From the NCBI GenBank assembly GCA_900316165.1, contig ONBW01000006.1, forward strand, positions 1-64,000: a DNA stretch of 64,000 bases. Reading direction: 5' to 3'. Source of the DNA: an uncultured Lachnospiraceae bacterium (lineage in GTDB: Bacteria > Bacillota > Clostridia > Lachnospirales > Lachnospiraceae). Below the pieces are notes generated by a model. The model was not told where the DNA came from. It saw nothing but the letters and a program-made list of their open reading frames with translations, and made no database searches. A program made the translations under genes and the position numbers. Shown here one piece after another: positions 58,785-64,000 of the stretch. Each line of letters begins with the position of its first letter. The stretch's first letter is position 1.

Positions 58785-59987
58785 TTATGAAGCCATTGCC
58801 TTGCTCTTTTCAAATCTGGCATAGTCAAGCTTTGATATATCGAAATCTGTAGGCTCACCGCAGATGATCTGCTTTACAAATTTTCCTGTGATAGGCGAGA
58901 AGCAGATACCGTCACCCTCATGACCTGCTGCTATATAGAATCCTGGAACAGAATCGACATCGGATACTATCGGCAGATGATCCTTTACAAATGGGCGTAC
59001 ACCTGAGTAAGCGCGGATGCATTTGATGTCTCTAAGCTTTGGATAGAATCTCATGGCTCTCTCACAGATGGCTTTCATGGTCTCGATTTCAGATCTCGTA
59101 TCCATACCTCTGAAGAGTCTGTTTCCTCCGACTAAAAGGTTATGTGCCATTGTATACTCTAAGTTAAAGGCGATGTTCTGCTCTTCTACAAGCGGACTAA
59201 CGGCACGCTTGAAGTTGATGCTGTCGAACTTACTCATCATGTAGCCGTACTCAAGAATCTTATGGAAACAGAGCTGAGGTGTCTGCTCAGATACAAGATT
59301 TGTACCTTTTCTAGGCTCTATAGGAATATCTATACCTACGAGTTTTCCAATCTCAGGAGCCCAGACACCAGCGCAGTCTACTATTTTTTTAGTATGGAAA
59401 GTTCCGTAATTAGTCTCGATGCTCTCTACAGCGTTTGTCTCAGCATTTGTATTGATCTTTGAGATGTTGCAGTAGGTGTAGCAGTCGAGTCCTAATTCCT
59501 TTGCCTCATGTACAAAGGCAAAGCAGAGCTTATAAGGGTTAACAGCTACTGAACCGCTCGATGGTGTATAGAGAGCGCCGTACAGGTCTTTTGCGATATA
59601 CGGCTCCATCTCAGTAAGTTCCTTGGTGCGGACCATCCGAAGCGGATAACCGTCAGCATTCTGCTTGGCACAGTACTCACTTGCCGCGTCAAATTCAGGC
59701 TTGGTTTCACAGATATAAAGGCAGCCCTTCGGGTTGTATTCAAAGTCGTACTTGAATTTCTTAGCTAAAACCCCGAAGTAATCTATTGATGCCTGTCCCA
59801 TTTTTGTATCGATACCAGGGAGCTTATCACAGATAAGTCCTACTGCGTCACAGTGGCTCGATGAACCGCTGGCTACATCCTTTTTCTCAAGGAGCGCTAC
59901 TGAAAAACCGGCTTCCTGCAGATGATACGCAACACTTGAACCGATTGCCCCGGCACCTATTACAACTATATCGTAAAATTTTTCCAT
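58785..59987 (-). CDS. DAO-family FAD-dependent amino/imino acid dehydrogenase
   Basis: The 400-residue protein has the Rossmann motif DIVVIGAGAIGSSVAYHLQEAGFSVALLEK at the start and the DAO domain end RAYSGVRPFVKDHLPIVSDVDSVPGFYIAAGHEGDGICFSP near 330-370. This fold oxidises C-N bonds of D-amino acids, sarcosine, proline or hydroxyproline. The adjoining Fe-S and FAD/NAD genes match the partners of HcnABC, LhpBEF and opine-type dehydrogenase complexes, where the DAO-type protein is the catalytic subunit. The exact substrate is unknown. It starts 1 base after the BFD-type gene. Confidence 0.85.
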   Translation of the reverse strand: MEKFYDIVVIGAGAIGSSVAYHLQEAGFSVALLEKKDVASGSSSHCDAVGLICDKLPGIDTKMGQASIDYFGVLAKKFKYDFEYNPKGCLYICETKPEFDAASEYCAKQNADGYPLRMVRTKELTEMEPYIAKDLYGALYTPSSGSVAVNPYKLCFAFVHEAKELGLDCYTYCNISKINTNAETNAVESIETNYGTFHTKKIVDCAGVWAPEIGKLVGIDIPIEPRKGTNLVSEQTPQLCFHKILEYGYMMSKFDSINFKRAVSPLVEEQNIAFNLEYTMAHNLLVGGNRLFRGMDTRSEIETMKAICERAMRFYPKLRDIKCIRAYSGVRPFVKDHLPIVSDVDSVPGFYIAAGHEGDGICFSPITGKFVKQIICGEPTDFDISKLDYARFEKSKAMAS

Positions 59988-59988
59988 A

Positions 59989-60273
59989 TCAGATCACCTC
60001 CGCGTCAGCCAATTCTCCAAATGTCAGCGGTCTTACAGGTGGACGGGCTGAAGAGGTTCCTACCTGATCAGTCTTTTTACCAAGTTCAGAAGCTATAATG
60101 GCCATTACCATTTTTTCACAGGTCCTTCCCTGACATAGCCCCATTCCAGCTCTGGTACGTCTCTTAACTCCGACTACATCCTTAGCTCCGTCACGCACTG
60201 CTGCTCGTATCTCACCGACGGTGACTTCCTCGCAGCGGCAGACAATCATATCATCATCTAAATATTCACTCAT
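59989..60273 (-). CDS. BFD-type [2Fe-2S]-binding protein
   Basis: The 94-residue protein has VCRCEEVTVGEIRAAVRDGAKDVVGVKRRTRAGMGLCQGRTC, giving the CxC...CxxxxC pattern of bacterioferritin-associated ferredoxin-like domains, at residues 12-55. In most relatives this domain is fused to the FAD/NAD subunit; here it is separate. It overlaps the 4Fe-4S gene by 4 bases. Likely an electron carrier within the dehydrogenase complex. Confidence 0.85.
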   Translation of the reverse strand: MSEYLDDDMIVCRCEEVTVGEIRAAVRDGAKDVVGVKRRTRAGMGLCQGRTCEKMVMAIIASELGKKTDQVGTSSARPPVRPLTFGELADAEVI

Positions 60274-60779
60274 GCTGACTTCCCCCTCTCTCTTTCAATA
60301 GAACGTACCTCATCGGCATATTCCTTTGGTATTTCAATCGTTACAACAGGAGTATGATCGTAGGAAACTGGGTTTGTTACCTTAACAATCTTTCCATCAC
60401 AGACCACTTCACCCTTACGATTTACACCCTTATGCATCTCGCCTTCCTTAGGAAGAGGTTCATATTCATAAGGGAATGATACTGTTGCGGTTTTACTGGT
60501 AAAGGACTTATTCACTACAAAAATAGCAAGTCCCGGGCATCTGCTGACACATACACCACATCCTACGCACTTCTCCGGAGCAAGTGTAGGAAGACTTGTA
60601 ATTGGATCACCAATCTTTATTGCCTTAAAGTGACAGGCTGCCTCACAGGGATTGCACGGGATTTCCTGAACACATTCAATAACAGCTACAGGTCCCTTCT
60701 CATATCTCTCTTCTGAAGGCAGTTTCTGCTTTTCCTTCAGCTCGTCATAAGTCAGATATCCACATTCAGCTATCGACAT
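60270..60779 (-). CDS. 4Fe-4S dicluster ferredoxin-like protein
   Basis: About 169 residues. Two clusters are predicted: CVQEIPCNPCEAACHFKAI near residue 38-54 and CVGCGVCVSRCPGLAIFVV near 80-97, the second a classical CxxCxxCxxxCP. The C-terminal half is beta-rich without cysteines. The longer frame starts at ATG 60791, directly against GGAAGGA with no room for a ribosome; I prefer ATG 60779 (12 bases after it), with GTG 60788 possible. It lies 18 bases downstream of the FAD/NAD gene. Confidence 0.82.
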   Translation of the reverse strand: MSIAECGYLTYDELKEKQKLPSEERYEKGPVAVIECVQEIPCNPCEAACHFKAIKIGDPITSLPTLAPEKCVGCGVCVSRCPGLAIFVVNKSFTSKTATVSFPYEYEPLPKEGEMHKGVNRKGEVVCDGKIVKVTNPVSYDHTPVVTIEIPKEYADEVRSIERERGKSA

Positions 60780-60797
60780 AGCAATCACCATTCCTTC

Positions 60798-61940
60798 CTA
60801 TGCAAATGCCTTCTGCTCTTTTACTTCTTTATTATATAGATCTATCAGATGCTCTTTTTCAATCTTTCGTCTCTGTCCAAACGGTCCCATTCGAAGAGAA
60901 TCTAGTCTGTTCCAGATTTCTTTTCTTTTTTCATCAGCATCTGTTTCTGAAATAAGTCCCAGTGCCTCTGCAGCGGAGATTCCAGCTATTTTTCCTTCAT
61001 CAAGTGCTGTATTTGCTTCCTCAACACCTGTTGAATCGCCAGCAACAAATACACCCTTGACACTAGTCTCCATTTTTTCATTATGAATAGGGACATATCC
61101 GCCAAATGGTCCGTCAAAGGTAAGCTTGCATCCAGCGAGCTTTATCAGATCCATCGTAGGCTTTAGTCCAGCAGCGATAGTAATTACATCACAGTCGATT
61201 GTCTCTTCAGTTCCCGGAATCGGATTAAAGTGATCATCGACCTCAGCTGTAACACATCCGCTGACAGTTCCATTTGAATCAGTTTTTGCTTCTATAATAG
61301 TATGTCTGAGTAGGATTGGAACTCCGGCACGTCTGATTTTTGCCGCATGTACGGCGTAACCACCAACCTTTGGAGCTGCCTCAACAAGAGCACAGACATC
61401 ACAACCAGCCTGCATCAGCTGATATGAAACGATAAGACCTACATTTCCGCTGCCAAGCATTACGACTTTGTTGCCTGGCTTTACATGATTTACATTGATC
61501 ATGGTCTGCGCGGCTCCCGCACCCATAACCCCAGGAGCTGTCCAGTTCTTAAATCTGATTGCGTTTTCTGAAGCTCCTGTCGCTATGACTAATTCCTTTG
61601 GCATCAGTGTAACGAGTTCGGTTGTACCGTCATCCATTTCACGCTCGATGCTGACCTTGCCTCCAGGAAAAATTCCTATAACTGTGCTCTTGAGCCATAT
61701 CTGTACTCCGGCGCTTTTAGCCTCTTCAAGAAGCATCCTTCCTATATCAATTCCTCTTGTTCCAGAGTGATGAGCGCTTGAACCGAAAAATTTATGGATC
61801 TGCTTGAAAAGCTGTCCGCCCGGCTTCATATTTAAATCAGCTATGATTACCTTTGCTCCAAGTCTGGCAGCTTCAATAGAAGCCGAAAGTCCTGCCGGAC
61901 CAGCGCCTATCACAAGTAAATCTGTCATTTTTATGCTCAT
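60798..61940 (-). CDS. FAD/NAD(P)-dependent oxidoreductase subunit (HcnB/LhpE-like)
   Basis: The 380-residue protein has an N-terminal FAD motif LLVIGAGPAGLSASIEAARLGAKVIIAD, an NAD(P) motif VVMLGSGNVGLIVSYQL near residue 165, and the FAD-closing VFVAGDSTGVEEANTALDEGKIAG near 292. It resembles the alpha subunits of hydrogen cyanide synthase, opine oxidase and hydroxyproline dehydrogenase, but without a fused C-terminal BFD domain. ATG overlaps the stop of the [2Fe-2S] gene by 4 bases. It would pass electrons to NAD or a quinone/ferredoxin pool. Confidence 0.85.
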   Translation of the reverse strand: MSIKMTDLLVIGAGPAGLSASIEAARLGAKVIIADLNMKPGGQLFKQIHKFFGSSAHHSGTRGIDIGRMLLEEAKSAGVQIWLKSTVIGIFPGGKVSIEREMDDGTTELVTLMPKELVIATGASENAIRFKNWTAPGVMGAGAAQTMINVNHVKPGNKVVMLGSGNVGLIVSYQLMQAGCDVCALVEAAPKVGGYAVHAAKIRRAGVPILLRHTIIEAKTDSNGTVSGCVTAEVDDHFNPIPGTEETIDCDVITIAAGLKPTMDLIKLAGCKLTFDGPFGGYVPIHNEKMETSVKGVFVAGDSTGVEEANTALDEGKIAGISAAEALGLISETDADEKRKEIWNRLDSLRMGPFGQRRKIEKEHLIDLYNKEVKEQKAFA

Positions 61941-62263
61941 GATGCTGCCTCCTTTTCTGCCTGAAGTCCATCCTGTGTCTGAATAATCATTCCAGCTTTT
62001 ACCGGTGTGATACAGGTCCTGACATTTGGCTTGCCGTCAACTACCATCGAACAGTCGCTGCACTGACCTATTCCACAGAAAAGGCCACGCGGCTCATGCC
62101 TTTTTACCGTGTATCTGTTGATTCTGATTCCTGCTGCTAACAGGGCTGAAAGAATAGGTTCTCCCTCATAGGCTTCAATCTCTTTACCATCTACACTGAT
62201 AGTTACCTTTTTTCCTGTTGGCTCCACATCGAGAACCACATGTTCGCTAATTCTCTGACTCAT
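61937..62263 (-). CDS. plant-type [2Fe-2S] protein (HcnA/LhpF-like)
   Basis: The 108-residue protein carries GLFCGIGQCSDCSMVVDGKPNVRTC, the CxxxxCxxC...C set of a plant-type [2Fe-2S] domain. VTISVDGKEIEAYEGEPILSALLAAGI matches the small subunit of HcnABC-like dehydrogenases. ATG 62263 was chosen, 10 bases after AAAGGA; the longer frame starts at GTG 62272, too close to that site. Overlaps the FAD/NAD gene by 4 bases. Confidence 0.85.
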   Translation of the reverse strand: MSQRISEHVVLDVEPTGKKVTISVDGKEIEAYEGEPILSALLAAGIRINRYTVKRHEPRGLFCGIGQCSDCSMVVDGKPNVRTCITPVKAGMIIQTQDGLQAEKEAAS

Positions 62264-62313
62264 CACAATCACATCCTTTCCAATCCCCGTTTTCTCTCCC
62301 CCTATTATTTAAA

Positions 62314-62691
62314 TTAGATAATTGCTACGAATTCCATCTCTACAAGGCATCCATCAACCATGTCAACACACTGAGTACAGCATCTGGCTGGATAATCTCC
62401 CTCCGTAAAATACTGCTTGTAGATAGAATTCATATCCGGGATCATGTTGATGTCCTTTATATAGATAGTTACTTTTCCTACCATTGAGAAATCTGCTCCG
62501 GCTGCCTCGAGCACATGCTTGGCATTTTCCATAAGAGCTTTTGTCTGCTCCTTGATTCCACCTGCGACCATCTCGCCGCTCTTGTCAGTTCCAATCTGGG
62601 TAGTAAAAACTACGTTTCCCATCTTAACTCCAAGTGCGTAAGGTCCATGCTCTTCTCCACAAAAATCTGATGTAAGCTGTGTTCTGTTCAT
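62314..62691 (-). CDS. ridA: RidA family reactive-imine deaminase
   Basis: RidA (125 aa) hydrolyses reactive enamines and imines to keto compounds and ammonia. It has YALGVKMGNVVFTTQIGTDK, EQTKALMENAKHVLEAAG and the C-terminal YPARCCTQCVDMVDGCLVEMEFVAI; the arginine of PARCCTQ corresponds to the PAR(S/T) carboxylate-binding Arg. I chose ATG 62691 with AAAGGAGAATTACTT upstream; the longer frame adds 28 odd residues. It is the first gene of the operon divergent from lysR, which suits a pathway producing imines by flavin oxidation. Confidence 0.88.
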   Translation of the reverse strand: MNRTQLTSDFCGEEHGPYALGVKMGNVVFTTQIGTDKSGEMVAGGIKEQTKALMENAKHVLEAAGADFSMVGKVTIYIKDINMIPDMNSIYKQYFTEGDYPARCCTQCVDMVDGCLVEMEFVAII

Positions 62692-62804
62692 AAGTAATTC
62701 TCCTTTCGTGTGCTTAAGCGGCATCGACACCTTTGTCGTGAAGGCCTGCTGTTTTTGATTTGTTGTACAAAGCATAATCTTCTAACAGCAATAAGTAAAG
62801 TTCC

Positions 62805-62833
62805 TTGTTTTTATACCAGATATAAATTATAAT
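62805..62833 (+). promoter_or_regulatory. lysR promoter
   Basis: TTGTTT (62805-62810) and TATAAT (62828-62833) with a 17-base spacer, 37 bases before the lysR ATG. The -10 lies in the centre of the palindrome at 62817-62841, as expected for negative autoregulation. For the opposite direction, TTTACT-17-TATGCT near 62802-62774 is a weak candidate promoter of the ridA operon. Confidence 0.55.
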
Positions 62834-62841
62834 TATATCTG
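62817..62841. promoter_or_regulatory. palindromic operator between lysR and the ridA operon
   Basis: CAGATATA (62817-62824) and TATATCTG (62834-62841) are perfect reverse complements with a 9-base AT centre. The half-sites contain the T-N11-A pattern favoured by LysR regulators. It is the only strong dyad in the 179-bp divergent gap. Confidence 0.65.
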
Positions 62842-62870
62842 TAAAACGTGGATTTCAGAAAGGTGGCAAA

Positions 62871-63737
62871 ATGGATTTACGTCAATGTGAAGTATTTGTT
62901 GATTTAAGTGAAACACAGAATATATCTAAGACTGCTGAGCGTCTGGGTTACTCTCAGCCGGGAGTAAGCCATATCTTAAAGACCTTAGAGGAAGAATGTG
63001 GTTTTCCTCTGGCAATAAGACAGAAATACGGTCTTACTTTAACACCTATGGGTGAGCAGCTGCTCCCCGCTGTCAGAAGCTTATTAAAGCGCAGAGAAAA
63101 TCTGATGGAGACAATCACTGCAATAAACGGACTAGAAGAGGGAACAATAAGCATTGGTACCTATGCTTCCATTTCAATTCATCTACTGCCGGCAATCCTT
63201 AAAGAGTTTTCAAGAATGCATCCTACTATACAGTTCTCAATAAGAGAAGGCGGAGTCGACAGTATCTTAAAGGACCTGCATGAACACTATATAGATTTCG
63301 CGTTCATGAGTGTTCCTGATGACTTTACTGGTGATTTTATTCCGCTGATGGATGATTCGCTGGTTGCTATTTTTCCAAAAGGCAGCGAATATGTAAAGAC
63401 ACATAAAAAGCTCGTAATCTCCGACCTGAGTGATATGAACTTCATTCTGTCCGCTGCCGGAAATGATTACGACATCAACCAGGCACTCAGAGATACCACG
63501 ATTGCCAGCGCTGCCAATTTTTCATTTTTTGATGACCGCTCTATCATATCTATGGTCAGTTCCGGACTTGGAGTCTCTATTCTCTCAGAACTAATAATCA
63601 GGGGAATGAGTGATAACCTTGATGTGCTAGCTCTCTATCCTCCAGCCAAGAGAGTCCTGGGCGTCGCCTGCCTTGATCAAAGTCTCCTTTCACCTGCCGC
63701 AAGGACCTTTATCGAGTTCTCGAAAAATTTTTTTTAA
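62871..63737 (+). CDS. LysR family transcriptional regulator
   Basis: The 288-residue protein has an N-terminal winged HTH (MDLRQCEVFVDLSETQNISKTAERLGYSQPGVSHILKTLEEECG) and a periplasmic-binding-like effector domain (residues 90-288; ISIGTYASISIHLLPAILKEFSRMHPTIQF). It is divergent from ridA and followed by an amino-acid ABC transporter, so it probably controls both in response to the substrate. ATG has AAAGGTGG upstream. The effector is unknown. Confidence 0.92.
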   Translation: MDLRQCEVFVDLSETQNISKTAERLGYSQPGVSHILKTLEEECGFPLAIRQKYGLTLTPMGEQLLPAVRSLLKRRENLMETITAINGLEEGTISIGTYASISIHLLPAILKEFSRMHPTIQFSIREGGVDSILKDLHEHYIDFAFMSVPDDFTGDFIPLMDDSLVAIFPKGSEYVKTHKKLVISDLSDMNFILSAAGNDYDINQALRDTTIASAANFSFFDDRSIISMVSSGLGVSILSELIIRGMSDNLDVLALYPPAKRVLGVACLDQSLLSPAARTFIEFSKNFF

Positions 63738-63795
63738 AATAATTCCTACTAAAAAGAGTCATCTGTTTTTTTGCCAATGTTCAAAAAATTTGTAC

Positions 63796-63824
63796 TTGAC
63801 AACGATAATTTTTTAGAATATCAT
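63796..63824 (+). promoter_or_regulatory. promoter of the amino-acid ABC transporter operon
   Basis: TTGACA (63796-63801) is a perfect -35; TATCAT (63819-63824) is the -10 after 17 bases. Transcription would start near 63831, about 27 bases before the hairpin. Confidence 0.7.
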
Positions 63825-63857
63825 TGCACACAACAAAACAAATGAATCAATTGCCAG

Positions 63858-63902
63858 AAAGCAAAGGCGCTTATCTATCACAGATAAGCGTCTTTGCTTT
63901 TT
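63858..63902 (+). terminator. attenuator or terminator hairpin upstream of the ABC gene
   Basis: AAAGCAAAGgCGCTTATCT (63858-63876) pairs with 63882-63900 over 19 positions with a single G-T pair, around ATCAC, and ends in TTTTT (63898-63902). It lies between a good promoter and the gene, so it may stop transcripts before the ABC gene; it would also end lysR transcripts. Confidence 0.8.
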
Positions 63903-63928
63903 GACATTTCCAGAAAGGAGGATAGATC

Positions 63929-64000
63929 ATGGCAGACAAAATTCTTGAGATTTCAAACGTTTACAAGAGATTTGGCGACAACAACGTTCTGAATGGAGTA
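63929..64000 (+). CDS. amino-acid ABC transporter ATP-binding protein (5' end only)
   Basis: The first 24 codons lie in the window: ILEISNVYKRFGDNNVLNGV, the usual start of a GlnQ/HisP-type ATPase just before the Walker A motif. ATG 63929 has AAAGGAGGAT upstream. The gene runs off the window edge. Its position after lysR and near the dehydrogenase operon suggests uptake of the substrate. The 3' remnant at 16690 is from a homologue. Confidence 0.85.
   Translation, partial: MADKILEISNVYKRFGDNNVLNGV

Larger units (their letters stand above)
63738..63928. other. intergenic leader between lysR and the ABC transporter gene
   Basis: The 191 bases hold a weak T-rich end for lysR (TGTTTTTTTG near 63767-63776), a good promoter (63796-63824), a possible 20-codon reading frame starting at ATG 63842 that ends with TGA at 63904 but has no ribosome binding site, a long hairpin with T-run (63858-63902), and AAAGGAGGAT for the ABC gene. 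Confidence 0.6.

Overview
The window looks like a chromosome segment of a low-to-mid GC Gram-positive anaerobe of the class Clostridia, most likely Lachnospiraceae-like. The evidence is gene order (zapA then a U32 family protein; divergent rpmB / yloU-fakA-recG; remA-gmk-rpoZ-rimO-pgsA; rplU-prp-rpmA-obg; sepF-ylmH-lspA), strong AGGAGG ribosome binding sites, an L27 with the Prp-cleaved N-terminus, a HisZ-dependent short HisG and RqcH. I saw no rRNA or tRNA gene and no CRISPR array. Almost everything is housekeeping; the unusual material sits in small scars, intergenic structures and one catabolic operon.

Layout. 0-11 kb (+): YjdF-like membrane protein, proA, miaB, ruvAB, zapA, U32 protein, and a SEDS glycosyltransferase / class B penicillin-binding protein pair. 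11-17 kb: DUF2953 and GerW/YtfJ proteins, then the divergent rpmB / yloU-fakA-recG locus. Here rpmB (ribosomal protein L28) carries a frameshifting internal deletion. Just after recG, the tails of two genes (an amino-acid ABC ATPase and a 2-hydroxyacid dehydrogenase) abut back to back, the scar of a deletion. 17-26 kb: rqcH (-), then remA-gmk-rpoZ-rimO-pgsA-cinA-rsmD-coaD, a coiled-coil protein, HAD phosphatase, RluA synthase and recU. 26-31.4 kb: his operon hisZ-G-D-B plus a HisF-like/HisI/HisE fusion, driven by a consensus promoter inside the end of recU. 31-39.6 kb: radical SAM/DUF2344/RNase G, then rplU-prp-rpmA, obg, yhbY, nadD-yqeK fusion and rsfS.

39.6-42.5 kb is the most accessory-looking part: lexA, a 195-bp hairpin-rich element with perfect 15-bp terminal inverted repeats and a 4-bp flanking direct repeat, a tyrosine recombinase, a 412-bp intergenic region with an inverted repeat and helically phased direct repeats, and an XRE regulator. 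42.5-57.9 kb (all -): rluD, lspA, aroB, ylmH, sepF, yggS, a HlyD-like protein, the infC-rpmI-rplT operon (infC with an ATT start behind an attenuator hairpin), ppk-ppx, pheA, a trio of a membrane protein, a J-domain protein and a DUF5685 protein, and apbE.

57.9-64 kb holds a LysR-controlled catabolic island. Divergently from lysR runs an operon of ridA, a plant-type [2Fe-2S] protein, an FAD/NAD oxidoreductase, a 4Fe-4S protein, a BFD-type [2Fe-2S] protein, a DAO-type FAD dehydrogenase and an Asp/Glu racemase-superfamily protein. Downstream of lysR, behind its own promoter and attenuator-like hairpin, an amino-acid ABC transporter ATPase begins and runs off the window. I read this as uptake, racemisation and flavin-dependent oxidation of an unidentified amino or imino acid, with RidA clearing the imine; the substrate cannot be told from sequence.
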